Positions 1 to 10,159 of a stretch of DNA of 64,000 nt are shown here, in pieces. The notes under the pieces are model-generated. The model saw only the letters and a list, made by a program, of their open reading frames with translations, made no database searches and had not been told where the DNA came from. Source of the DNA: Neoceratodus forsteri (taxonomy: Eukaryota > Chordata > Ceratodontiformes > Ceratodontidae); NCBI GenBank assembly GCA_016271365.2, contig CM028131.1:175402501-175466500 (forward strand), in the 5' to 3' direction. A program made the translations under genes and the position numbers. Position 1 is the first letter of the stretch. Every line of letters starts with the position of its first letter.

Positions 1-184
1 GTGGTTTAGGGTTTGAGAATGGGTGTGGTGTGCATGTTAGCAGAGTTAAAAATTGTTAAATAAAATACAGATTGCCAAATACTGGTAAAACCGGATTTTG
101 GCTTAGCAGACACTGGTGACAATACCGTTTTTTACAATGTGCAAAATGGAATATGCCCTTTCTCAATCCCAGTAAACCAGTGTC

Positions 185-1115
185 CCTGAACATGGGCAAT
201 TGAACACAAATTAGTCTTTAATGTTACAAAGTGTAAGGTCATGCACTTTGGTGTTAATAATCCTGGGGCTGAGTACTATATCAATAATATGCCTATTAGT
301 AGTGTTGTGAATGAAAAAGACCTGGGGGGTTGGATAACTGACACCCTGAACTTTGAGAAATGTAATAGTGAATGTGTGAAAAAGGCAGTTAGGATTCTGG
401 GAAATATATTAAGAAACACAAAGAGTTAGGAGAGAGGAGGTGTTGTTGCCCCTTTTATCATTCCCTTGTGAGACCAGTGCAAGTCACTTAACCACCCATT
501 GCTCCCAGGTCACCCCTGAAAACAGGCACTTGTGCCTAGTGGGCCTTACCCAGTTATCAAAGACAAAAAAAAATATATATATATAAATAAATAAATATGG
601 TGCCCCGATCTGCTCATCCCAAAGTGTAGGCAGCACAAATGCTGTGGCAAGGGTGCCAAGCAAACTGATGAGGACAGTGAAAAGGGTTAACGATATAACA
701 TATGGGGACAGGCTTAGGGAATTAGGATTGTATTCAATGTCCTATCGAATAATAAGAGAGGACCTGTGTTATGTATGCAGAGCTTTTCATGATAAAGTGA
801 TTTGGAAAACATCTGATCTTACCAGAAAGGGGACTCTAGACAGGGCCACATGATTGCACCCCTATCAGTTGAAGGGGGTTTTATATAAGACTACAAGAAG
901 GGGAAACTGGTTTAACCAGAGAGTATTTAAGGCATTGAATGCCTTGCCAGAGATGATATTGGGGGCCACTAGTATAGAGTCCATTAAACATCAGTTAGAT
1001 TTATACATGGGGATAAAAAATTAGAATACATCCACTGTTAGTGGCAAGTCACCATATGGCTTATTTAGCTATTTTGACTTGTTATTCCTATCTATGAATC
1101 TATGAACCTATGAAT
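185..1115 (+). mobile_element. CR1-clade LINE, 3' end, decayed and interrupted
   Basis: The frame at 241-429 reads as the region after the RT catalytic core (KCKVMHFG, then EKDLG). Bases 421-471 continue it with RREEVLLPLYHSLVRP. A 130-bp insertion then splits the element. The frame at 644-853 resumes with the CR1/L3-type block that includes TYGDRLRELGLYS. Bases 856-1020 carry its last conserved block in frame-shifted form (FNQRVFKALNALPE). The element ends near 1085-1115 in repeats of the type ATCTATGA, which matches the octamer tails known for CR1. It lacks the EN and most of the RT, so it is 5'-truncated. It is not functional. Confidence 0.8.
472..600 (+). repeat. SINE or L2 3' tail inserted in the CR1
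   Basis: This segment contains GCAAGTCACTTAACC followed by GCTCCCAGGTCAC, an A-rich run and ATAAATAAATAAAT. The same order of blocks occurs in the complete SINE at 38784-38998, and a related GGTCGCCCCTGAAAA block ends the L2 at about 8540-8628. CR1 coding homology stops at its left edge and resumes to its right, so it is an insertion. No tRNA-like head is present, so it is either a 5'-truncated SINE or a bare L2 tail. Confidence 0.65.
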
Positions 1116-1780
1116 ACCCAAAAGGAAATCGGCTTTAGATTGGATGGCCTCCCATAAAGGATGAACTTTGCAACACTCTCAAAAAATATGAAGCAAAGAG
1201 CCCTCGGCATTATTACATCTAGTGCAATTCTGTGAGTGAATAATCTTTGAGGGGTATAAAATAGGTTGTGAAGAATGTTAAACTGCATGAGGTGGAGTCT
1301 GTCACTGGCTATGTAGGTATGCCTATCCTGCCAAATACGAGTCCAGTTAAAATGCCTAGGAGGGAAAACCCTATTCCAATGATGGCATATCCCATCTATA
1401 TATGGAAATGAGCTAGTAAGAAGTAAGGTGTATAGCTGAGATACAGCTTGGGATTGAGAAGCAATAACAGCAGCAGAGTCTAAAAATTCACTGTAATTAG
1501 TACACCAAGGACCCAGACCAAAATATGCCATGATCTTGTGTTTGAGTTGAAATAACTTAAAAAAGAAATTTGGTGTCCAATTAGAATGTATGGCAGTCAT
1601 GAAATGACATAAAATTACCATCTTGGAGCAGGCTCCACACATTATTAGCCTTCAACTGAGGGAGCCAATTCCTAGAAAGACATTTGCCCCCAGCCTTGAA
1701 ATTAGAATTTCTAAACACTGGTTGGGAAATATCCTTATCAAAGTGGCAACACAGAGCTCTACCTAGCTGAGCGTGTACCC
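1100..1780 (-). pseudogene. L1/Tx1-like LINE ORF2 C-terminal fragment
   Basis: The minus-strand frame at 1100-1642 (180 residues) contains FNILHNLFYTPQRLF. This resembles the FKILHRxYYTPxRLH block downstream of the RT in L1/Tx1-clade ORF2 proteins. WTRIWQDRHTYIASDRLHL precedes it. On the minus strand the upstream bases 1643-1780 extend the same region in another frame (for example FRNSNFKAGGKCLS). EN, RT core and poly(A) tail are not seen. It is the only L1-like coding scrap in a window dominated by CR1 and L2. The clade call rests on this one block and is moderate. Confidence 0.55.
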
Positions 1781-2224
1781 TGAAATAGATGCCGATTACG
1801 GACTCCTGGACCTCTTTGTCTAGGATTCAGAAATTAACAAAGGACAGCGTGGGAAGCAACCAACCCCACTTCATTATGGCTTTGTCCCTCATAGTCTTGT
1901 TTGATTTATTTTTTTTAATCCCTGTAAAAGGAAAAAAAAAGTCCACCAATGTCTTTTGCTGCTGCTGCCCCCACTGCTGTTACTTTCCCCTCACCCACCC
2001 ACCCCACTCAGCACCCACCACCCACACCCCTACATCCCTTACTTACCTACCTACTGGCTATCCAGTGCCGCAATCCTCTTTGAACCAGAGACACATACTA
2101 AGGTTCATATTACGACCCAGAGGAGCAAGGAGGCACAAATGCCCATATAGCTCCTATACTAGTAAGGACATCTTCACTCTTCAATTCCAAACTGGGAACT
2201 GAGGATATTGGGAAAGCTGTGGAC
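1781..2224. other. Unassigned stretch, C-rich in its middle
   Basis: I see no gene here. Bases 1950-2060 are strongly pyrimidine/C-rich (CCCACC-type repeats), which opens two overlapping frames without any recognisable protein family. I read those frames as composition artefacts. Confidence 0.5.
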
Positions 2225-2720
2225 AACGTATTTCAATGAGTTTTGAACTTGTACTCATAACTTGGTCATTTTTTAATATTTTTTCGCTTAGATTTTCAAC
2301 ATGTCCTTTTGGGACCCAACCTCATGAACAAGTAGGTGACATTTTTCAAAACTGCAAAATCTCCTTTCCAGTGAGATTTGAACATTTTCACCTACCAGGT
2401 TCATGAAGTGGGGGTCATAAGACGATGATGTTTAAAATCTGAGGTCAAAATATTGAAAAACAACAAAGTTATGAAGGTACAATGAACATATTCAGTGCTT
2501 GCTCACAGCTGATAATTTTCAATATTTTGAACCAAAATTTTCAATGTAGCCATTTTTTTAATATCACCTCATGAATGTGACAGGTGTCATGTTTCAAATC
2601 CTGGCCAAAATGTTTTTCACACTTGTGGCACAAAATTACATTTTGGCCAGTATTTTATAAATGACACTTGTCATATTTAGAAGGAGGAGTCATAAAAAGA
2701 TTATGGTGGAAATCTGCGTT
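2225..2720 (+). repeat. Hairpin-array repeat, copy HP1
   Basis: The marker GATTTTCAACATG or a close variant occurs at about 2291 and 2535. Each is followed by a CTCATGAA block, and further on comes an inverted copy (TTCATGAA... then TTGAAAA). The same blocks, order and inverted symmetry recur at 13.5-14.3, 20.1-20.6, 33.3-34.4, 37.6-37.9 and 41.7-42.1 kb. The repeat is non-coding. The 76-bp tandem array starts directly to its right. Confidence 0.7.
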
Positions 2721-2726
2721 CAAAAT

Positions 2727-3320
2727 GTGGGAGCCCACTGAAAATTAGGTATTTCATCTTATCTGGCCTATCCTGGGTAAATACAGTTTAAAATTATGTA
2801 AAAGCAGGACACCACTGAAAATGAGATGTTGCATCTCATCTGGTCTATCCTGTGTAAATATATAATAAAATTGCGTAAAACCAAGGCCCTAGAACAGGAC
2901 AGCCCCCACTAAGCTATGCACATATGCTGCTATATCCTGGGAAAAAATACATTGTAATACCTGGACCCCACTGAAAATATAACTTGCCATTCAGTTGAGC
3001 TGTCCTGGGTAAATACATTACAAAAATGGATAAAAGCAGGGGCCCATTGAAAATGAGATATTGCTTCTTGGCTGTGCTATCCTGGGTAAATACAATGTAA
3101 TTTTAGGAAAAGCAGTGTCCCTCTGAAAATAAGATAGCATCTGAGCTGTGCTGTCCTGGGTAAATACAGTACAAACATGTGTCAAAGCAGGACCCCATTG
3201 AAAATTAGATTTTGCATCTTAGCTGACTAATCCTAGGTAAATGTATTGCAAAACTACAAAAACAGGACCCTAAAGCAGAACCCCACTGAAAAGATGTTGC
3301 ATCTAAGATGATCTGTCTTA
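2727..3320 (+). repeat. 76-bp tandem array, about seven or eight units
   Basis: The phrase CCACTGAAAAT or a close variant recurs at about 2736, 2812, 2969, 3045, 3121, 3195 and 3282. Each time it is followed by a GATGTTGCATCT-like block and then TATCCTGGGTAAATACA. The spacing is 75-78 bp, with one double interval where a unit has diverged and a last interval of about 87 bp. The units are non-coding. About 1.5 diverged units in the opposite orientation occur at 5150-5290. Confidence 0.8.
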
Positions 3321-3340
3321 AAAAATATGTGCTTGCTTTA

Positions 3341-3556
3341 ACAGTTTGTGGTGAGTGCCAAAGGTTCTTTCTCCAATAATCCTGTACAAGCTGGTGGTGA
3401 ACATGGGTGCAGTCTTTGCAGAACCACTGTGTCAGAGAAATCCTACAGTAGTTAAAGGTTGGATTCTGACAGTATATATGTGAAACTACTGACAAATGGG
3501 GGCAGAGTTCATCCCCAGCTGAGATTTCAACCTCTAATCATCTGGTCAGCCCTCTT
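3341..3556 (+). repeat. Dispersed repeat R1, copy 1
   Basis: It begins TTAACAGTTTGTGGTGAGTG and runs to TCAGCCCTCTTGGATTAAG. It is nearly identical over its whole length to 5296-5527 and partly repeated at 11250-11345. The frames inside it share no recognised protein family. In both full copies an L2-type minus-strand tail (TTCAAGTTTCAAGTTTATT) begins at the same R1 base. Confidence 0.8.
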
Positions 3557-3860
3557 GGATTAAGTTCAAGTTTCAAGTTTATTGTAGGAAACCTTCATCG
3601 AGCAAGCTCATTCACAAGGAGATCCTAATACACAAAGGTGAAACAATAGCAGTTTTACAAAAATTAGGTGTACTAAAACAGGTTAACATAAAGTAGGGTA
3701 CATACCTTGCATAGAACAATGGGATTCATACATCATAGTAAATAGACCAAAAAAAAACTTCCAGCAGTCCTCGTAAAAACTGGTAGCTATATTGCTAGGC
3801 AAACCCTAAACTGTGTGTCCATAGACCTGATTTGTTTTCCAAGCTTTGCCAATAAGGCGG
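3549..3860 (-). mobile_element. L2-like LINE 3' end (same subfamily as 10962-11245)
   Basis: Read on the minus strand, the segment ends in AATAAACTTGAAACTTGAA. The body (GAGCAAGCTCATT, GTGAAACA, ATAAAGTAGGGTACATAC, GCTATATTGCTAGGCAAA in plus orientation) matches 10976-11230 closely. It is a 3' UTR with no coding part left, so this is a short 5'-truncated insertion. The tail repeats an ACTTGAA-type unit. Confidence 0.7.
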
Positions 3861-4690
3861 GAATTTATTAAAGCACTCTGTACATCTGACTGAACCTCTA
3901 AGTTGGCTTCCAACAGGGCAATAATGCAAAGAGAGCAGTAAACAGGCCACTATTGTTAATGAAATAATTAAAAAACAATTTTAGCACTTAGAAGAAAATC
4001 ATCTCTTTTCAGATAGTTGCATTCCAACTAAACTTTATGCATATAAGGAAGATGAAGACTCAAAGGCAACATGTTTTTATTTTGTCTTGCAAGTTTCTTA
4101 CCATGGATAGCCTTTATAGACACTAGTATATAGGAATGTAATATTTTGTTCACTAGTATGTTGGTGCTCAAGCGACCTAACAAAAATGTACAGCTCCTCC
4201 TCCCCCAGCTGGTCTGCTCTGGGAACCATGGCACCTTCTCTGCCTGGATGAGATATATCCCTCCTCCCTTCTCATCCCACTGCTGGAATACACACAGTCC
4301 TGAAATACATAAACAGTAGTACAAAACTGACTACCCAGCATATGAAAGTCCCTACCCCACCACATGACTTACCACATCATGTCTCCACCCCCTGTCCCCA
4401 CACCAGAATTATGTTTGAGTGGTCTTTCATCATCTACCTGGTGGCCTGCTTCTAAATGCAGTCATGTCCCCCTTCATGGCCCCTGTAGATGCATATCTGG
4501 CCAGATAGTGCTGCACCTCCAGCTCTACCCCTCACCACTGCCATTCTCAAAGGCCATATGATATCAATGAAGTTCTGTGGTTGACTAAGAACAGCATATC
4601 AGTCAAGCAATAAAGACCCACCTCAGTATGTACAGTACAATAGATGTACGGAACAGTATAGCCTGACCTGTACTGTACTGTGAACTGTCA
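3861..4690. other. No gene recognised
   Basis: The frames here (for example 4028-4324 minus and 4364-4561 plus) show no known motif and no shared repeat elsewhere in the window. Bases 4627-4690 hold a small local inverted repeat built on GTACAGTA/TACTGTAC. Confidence 0.5.
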
Positions 4691-4856
4691 TCATTTATTT
4701 ATATCGGTTATTGTACTGCTCAATCCAATTCTTATTGTTTGACAGTATCCTTACCCTCACCCCTGGGTCGCACCTGGATATAAGTTTTGGCTCAGTGTAC
4801 CTTTCCCCGGTACCACATTTTACATAAATAAATTACATACATACATAAATAAAAAG
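4690..4856 (+). mobile_element. L2-like LINE 3' tail
   Basis: CCCCTGGGTCGCACCTGGATA, then CCCCGGTACCACATTTTACA and ATAAATAAATTACATACATACATAAATAAA, follow the same order as the L2-D tail at 8540-8628 (GGGTCGCCCCTGAAAA ... CCCGGTCACCAAAATTT ... ATAAATAAA). Only the terminal part is present. Confidence 0.55.
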
Positions 4857-5094
4857 CATGCACCATTACTGCCATCCTGTTTTCCTTGTCTTTCAGGAAC
4901 TGAATTCTTGTCTGGCTTCTATTCTCTGTGATCAATACTATTATTTGCATTATAAATAGTTTACATGATTTCAACCAGTCAGCGCACAGAGCTACTGTGC
5001 TCCTTATTCTGAGTACAGTGTGCTCTCTTATAGGAGTGCTACGAGGAAGCACTCTACTTTAACAGTGTTCAACACTGAGGGTGGAGCAGCACAA

Positions 5095-5290
5095 AAAAAT
5101 AAAAACAAGCATTTGTCTATGCCAAATGTTCACTGCTTGCACTGCTGTTGTACTGGGTCCTGCTTGTACACATTATAAGATAGACCAGATGAGATGTAAT
5201 ATGAAATTTGCAATGGGGTCCTACTTTTACAGTTTTATACTGCATTTACCCAGGATAGCAGAGGTGAGATGCAATACCTTATTTTTAGGC
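5095..5290 (-). repeat. Hairpin-family terminal block plus inverted 76-bp units
   Basis: ACAAGCATTTGTCTATGCC at about 5105 matches the terminal block of the hairpin composites at 13055, 34875 and 42150. To its right, 5150-5290 contains about one and a half 76-bp units in reverse orientation (TACCCAGGATAGCA, then GATGCAATA). The 4857-5094 stretch before it shows no feature. Confidence 0.6.
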
Positions 5291-5295
5291 TTGCG

Positions 5296-5527
5296 TTAAC
5301 AGTTTGTGGTGAGTGCCAAAGGTTCCTTGCTCCAATAATCCTGCACAAGCTGGTGGTGAAAGTGGGTGCAGTCTTTGCAGAACCACTGTGTCGGAGAAAT
5401 TCTGTGGTAGTTAAAGGTTGGGTTCTGACAGTATATATATGAAACTGCTCACAAATGGGAGGCAGAGCTCATTCCCTGCTGAGATTTCAACTTTTAATCA
5501 TCTGGTCAGCCCTCTTGGATTAAGTTC
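5296..5527 (+). repeat. Dispersed repeat R1, copy 2
   Basis: It is nearly identical to 3341-3556, from GTTAACAGTTTGTGGTGAG to CTCTTGGATTAAG, with scattered substitutions only. The sequence to its left is an inverted 76-bp unit, whereas copy 1 has direct units. The sequence to its right is the 3' tail of L2-A. Confidence 0.8.
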
Positions 5528-5754
5528 AAGTTTCAAGTTTATTTATTTATTGAATACTAGGATTACAAGACCTTTAAACCAGGGGTTCATTTACAAAGGT
5601 TCTGCATTAAGTAATGGATACAACACATAAGGATACATACAAGGTGAAATCAATCACGTGGGTTTCAGTGTAACATATAATGACTGAGTTACTGTGCAAT
5701 AGGATAGGACACAATTTGACAGTAACCATAAGGCAGTCAAAATTAGACCTAGTC

Positions 5755-6270
5755 AATATGTGCAGGAGATGGGGTGACAAGTGCTAGAGAGGCTCATACA
5801 AAGGGGTGAGGAGTTGGGGGTAGGGGCAAGGAGATAGGAGAGGGGTGGGAAAGTAGGGACGAGGGTGGAGATGCAGTAGTAGAGGGGGAGATGGGAGAGG
5901 AGGGAAGTGTAGTGAAGAGAGTGGGAACTAGTTGGTGACCGGGAGGAATACAAAGAGGGGGCAGGGAGGGGTGAGGAGAGAGAGAACAGGGAGGGTTGAT
6001 GGAGGGTGATGGAGGGGAGGGGTGAGAGTAGTGCAAGGTGGAACTAAGGGAGTGGTGATAGGAGAGATGGTGGTGAGGAGGAGGGGTAATGGGGAAGGGG
6101 GAATGCGGGGAGCAAGTGAGTTGGACAATAGGAAGTGAAGGGAGGCCTAGGAAGGGGAAAGGAGGTGAAAGGAGCAGAAGAAGTTGAGAGGGGATAGAAG
6201 ATGGGGCGAAAAGTGAAGAAGGGGATCAGAGGGGGGCTGGAGAAAGGCAGGTTCAGTTGCAGTAGCGTAG
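5755..6270 (+). repeat. Polypurine tract in the L2-A 3' UTR
   Basis: About 500 bp are almost pure G and A on the plus strand (GGGGTGAGGAG, GAGGGGGAGATGGGAGAGGAGG and similar), so the element's own sense strand is polypyrimidine. Overlapping proline/serine-rich frames on the minus strand (5753-6128) are composition artefacts. Similar tracts lie in the L2 3' UTRs at 17220-17420 and 29280-30200. Confidence 0.7.
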
Positions 6271-6395
6271 AAGATCAAGCAAAATAATCACAGTGACTTT
6301 GAGTGATCAGGTGTCAACGAAGCTTGCATTTGTAAGTACCTAGTTTAGGTTCAGCAATGATTTTGGAGAGAAGACAGTTAAGAAGAGTGGGAGCT

Positions 6396-7660
6396 CTAGG
6401 CAAAGGTTTGCTGAGCTTGGGAGGTTTTGCAGAAGGTGACAAGGAAGGATGGTTTAAAGGAGCTATGCATGTGTTGAGCTGAGTGCACCAGTGCTATAAG
6501 GGTTTTAGAGATAGGGAACATGAGGTCAAGGTTAATTTTTTTTGTGACTAGACAGGTGTGGTAAGATATCCTAGCCTTGGGAGGGAGCCAGTTGGTGCAT
6601 TCATAAAGTTCGCACGTATAGGTCCTTTTAACAGCCCCTGAGATGAGCCTACAGGCTTTGTTAAATGCGAGTGCAATACGCTTAAAAGAGGTGACAGAAG
6701 CAGCACCATATATGACTAGCCTATAGTCAATGAAGGTAAGAACTGAGCTGTGTACTGTGATTTTAAGGGCCTTAGTAGTCATATAGTGGTGATAGCGATA
6801 AAGGATCCCGATCCTGGAGTTGATTACCTTAGCAATTTGATTTATACAGAGATTGAAAGACAGGGCTGTGTGGAGTGTTATGCCAAGGTATTTAAAGGCT
6901 AATACTTGTTCTAAGGGTTGGTTTAGGTTGTTGCAAATGGTCAGTCTGGCAGCTTTGTGTGAATTGTGAGTGCTTGAGAAAAGCATGACCTTGGTCTTTT
7001 TGTTGTTCATGAGCAGTTGATGTTGCTCAAACCAGGTCTCAACCAGATTGAAGCTTTCCTGTAGGTCAGACATGAGAGAGTGTGGATCGGGGCTATGAGA
7101 ATAGAGGACAGCATTGTCAACATAAAGGACCTTGGTGCTTTTGCAGACAGAGGGGGGATTGTTAATGAAAAAGTTAAAGAGTAGTGGGCCGAGAATGGAG
7201 CCTTGCGGAACACCAGACTAGACTGGTAGGCTATTAGAAAGGGTGTTACAGATCTTCACTTGCTGGGAATGATCAGTAAGGTAGCTGTTGAACCAGCCAG
7301 TGACTTCTAAGGAGAGAACAAGGGAGAAGACAGTGCAGACCAGGAGAGAGAGTGATTAATGTTGTCAAAGGCCTTAGTTAGGTCAACATAGATTGATCCA
7401 ACAATGTGGCCAGCATCCAGAGCCATATGGATGTAGTTAGCATATGCAAGCAGTGTGGTGGTGGTGCTGTGTGACTTTCTAAAACTGTGCTGTTGAGGGC
7501 ACTGTAGGTTGAATTTGGTGAGATACTCTGCAAGCTGGTCAGTGATTATGCACTCAAGGGTTTGGAGAGGAGTGGTAGGATGGGTATGGGATGGTAGTTA
7601 TTACTTAACATCCTATCCCCACTTTTGTTAACCAGTGTGACAATGGCAAATGCATAAAAG
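6396..7660 (-). pseudogene. L2-A reverse transcriptase and C-terminal region
   Basis: The RT would copy the element's RNA at a nicked chromosomal site. On the minus strand from 7660 the reading across three frames is: NYHPIPILPLLSK (domain 1), HSFRKSHSTTTTLLAYA, VDLTKAFDNINHS (motif A), SGVPQGSILGPLLF, then YVDNAVLYSHS at 7113-7124. The last should be YxDD; here the second catalytic Asp is Asn. The frame at 6396-7073 (225 residues) then runs uninterrupted through KTKVMLF and FKYLGITL to the C-terminal domain. Frameshifts near 7210 and 7330 and the lost Asp make it inactive. Confidence 0.85.
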
Positions 7661-8628
7661 TAGTTCCATCCCTACAATACTTAGGTCTAACCCTGGATCA
7701 GTCAATCACCTATAAAGACCATGTGGACCAGGTCACCAGGACCCTACACAGCAAACTCGGAACCTTGTACCGTCTCAAGGACCAGCTCATCCCTGAGGCC
7801 AGGCTCTCCATTGCGACTAGTGTCCTGCTCCCTAACCTGACCTATGCGGCCCCGATCATACAGGGCATGGCAAAGCAAGAAGTATTCAGGATGCAAACCC
7901 TATACAACAAAATAGCTCAGTTCGCTACCCAAGACCACCCAAGACGTCACCACTGCGACACCCTGGCCCAGCTCCGGTGGCCCACATTGGCCACTCAACT
8001 ACAACACCCATTGCTCATCCAGGCCTACAAGCTACTCAAACCCCCCACTCCTCCAAGCATAGCAGGAACCATAGCTATTAAACACAACCCTAGGAACCTA
8101 AGGACATCAGAATGAACACTACTTGAAGTCCCCAGAGTTCGGACCAATGCTGGCTGCAGATCCTTCTCTTGGCAAGCCCCCAGCCTATGGAATAAGCTCC
8201 CTCCCCTGGTCCAGGATGTCTCCTCACTTATGAACTTCTGCACTAGGCTCAAGGCCCATATGCTGGATACAAGTGCATGCCACTGCCACGACTTTAAGGT
8301 ACCCCCTTTCTTTCTGTATCAAACCCCCCTAAAGGTGAGCCTACCATGTACCTCCTGCTAGTTTATGGACACTTAGGGACCAATGCTACCTCATGCAAAT
8401 TACTATACCAAGAACTATCAAGGCAAAACTGTGTCATGATGATAACCATGTCTGAAAACCACTGTCTGTAACTACCTTATGCTTCCACAACCTGTATAAT
8501 CAAATGTTGTCGCCTCTGTATCATATCTTGTATTGTTATCCCGGGTCGCCCCTGAAAAAGGGACCTTCGGGGCTGAATGGGCCTACCCGGTCACCAAAAT
8601 TTAATAGATAAATAAAATAAATAAATAA
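7660..8628 (+). mobile_element. L2-D: 5'-truncated L2-like LINE nested in L2-A
   Basis: Bases 7665-8115 encode VPSLQYLGLTLDQS and then the post-RT region (HSKLGTLYRLKDQLIPEARL, LPNLTYAAPI). A frameshifted continuation to about 8330 includes SWQAPSLWNKLPPLVQD. The 3' UTR ends in GGGTCGCCCCTGAAAA ... CCCGGTCACC and AATAAATAAATAA at 8600-8628. It begins abruptly near 7660, a typical 5' truncation. It sits in the EN-RT linker of L2-A in opposite orientation, so it is younger than L2-A. Confidence 0.8.
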
Positions 8629-10050
8629 TTGCTGCTTTTCAAATGTTGGGGAATTGCCCAAGCGAGAGTTATAGATTAAGGAGGTAGGTGAGGGGTAATG
8701 ACCACATCAAGTGTGAAGTGCAAAAGTTTGAGATCCAAGCTGTCCCAACTCAACCTGTCCTTAACAAGGACCATTTTTATGTATTTTTTTGCCTTAGCCA
8801 TAGTTACACTCCTGAAATAGAATGGTGGGATAGAGAGAGCAACAGCAGCAGGAGCATAACTATATGCATGATTTGGGGAGTCGAAGTAGTCAGGCGGTAG
8901 AATACCACTTAGATCAGTAAATGCTTCATTAAAAGCATCTGCTGTAATCTTATGGTCCTAGGTGTTAGCATCATTTACCTGCAGTAAGGTGGGGGGGGGG
9001 CTTTATGGGTTTGCCTGTGAGGTCTTTAAGTGATTCCCAGAAGCTGCGGCCCTTTCCCCCAGGAGTTTGTGAGTTGCTCTTAGTAGTAATCTTTCTTAGC
9101 GTTACTGATTGCACAGGTACAGAGATTTCTGGGGGCCCTGAAAAGCTACTAGTCGTTATGCAGCCCGGTGGCCCTAGCACAATACCACAGATTGTCTCTC
9201 TGCTTCATAAGGTTTATACAAGCAGCAGAGACCCAGGGGCTGGAATGGCCTTTGATCTTTCTTTTGCAGAACGGAGCAAAGAGATCGCAGGCCTTGTTAA
9301 ACAGGGAGATATAGTAGGTGAGAGCATCATTCACATTGCTGTCACTTTGAGTCAGATAGGTTTGCAGGTGGGCAAGGTTCCCTTTTTTTAGGACCTGATG
9401 ATAGACCATATTGGGTGGTGGTCTGAGAGCCTTATTTGACCAATCGCAAAGTACAAGGGAATGGTCATTAAAGTCGTGAAGAACCTCTGTACTCGTGATT
9501 CTGTCAGGGTGCGTTATGAGGATTAGGTCCATGATGGAACTGGAGCCAGTCCTGGGGTCAAGTCTTGTTGGGGAGGTGACCATTTGGGAGATGCCAATAG
9601 ATGTGAGCTCATCTTTAAATGGGGCTACTTCCGGTGCATTCCAGTTTATATTAAGATCACCCAGGATGACAGTCTCAGCCTGAGTGGGAATAGTTTTGAG
9701 GTAGTCAGTGACCATTTTGAAACCTTGCATCTGATCTCAAGGTGGAATGTGGACTGATATCATGGTGGGAGATTTTCCATGTTGTCCTATAAGTATTTTG
9801 ATACCTAATAACTGCAAGTTGTTACTGGGGGCAGAGTGAGGGAGGGCTATGCTCTTTAGATGGTCTTTAATGTATATGATACAGACCACCCCCCTCTTTT
9901 ACTCAGCCTGTCTTGCCTATATATATATATATTGTAGCCTGGCAAGGAGATCACTGTTTCGGGGACCCTGGAGGAGAGCCAGGTTTCATTGATGGAGAGA
10001 ATGCCCGGATTATGTTGAGATATCCAGACTTGGAGTTCATCTAATTTAGG
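8629..10050 (-). pseudogene. L2-A apurinic-type endonuclease and linker
   Basis: The EN would nick target DNA. On the minus strand, INETWL lies at about 9970-9990. The frame at 9149-9730 (193 residues) carries VILGDLNINWNAPE (GDLN at 9650-9661), SSSIMDLILITHPD, then NDHSLVLCDWSN, the conserved Asp-His near the end of the fold. It continues into the linker (KACDLFAPFCKRKIK). Bases 8960-8650 extend the linker in other frames (AFTDLSGILPPDYFD). The N-terminal part near 9750-10050 is frame-shifted. Confidence 0.8.
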
Positions 10051-10132
10051 TCATAAGCCATTGGCCATGGATGTTAATGGTGGCAAGGGTGAATAGGTTG
10101 CTTTTGTGGTTTTGTTGGAGAGTGTTCAGTGG

Positions 10133-10159
10133 TGGACCAGGGTTTGGATGGATATTGCC
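10133..10159 (-). other. 2A-like NPGP motif in L2-A
   Basis: The minus strand reads LLLLLSG then NIHPNPGP. The motif lies shortly before the start of the EN domain (LATINIHG at about 10060). The same motif in the same place occurs in L2-C (55565-55591) and, degraded, in L2-B (35772-35798). 2A-like peptides ending in NPGP are known near the N terminus of several APE-type LINEs. This copy has His where the usual 2A consensus has Glu, so activity is uncertain. Confidence 0.7.

Noticed and set aside
4627..4690. GTACAGTA/TACTGTAC inverted repeat as a regulatory site
   Set aside because: It is short, imperfect and next to an L2 tail; there is nothing to support a function.
5753..6128. Proline/serine-rich minus-strand frames
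   Set aside because: They follow a polypurine tract; there is no domain and no codon signal.
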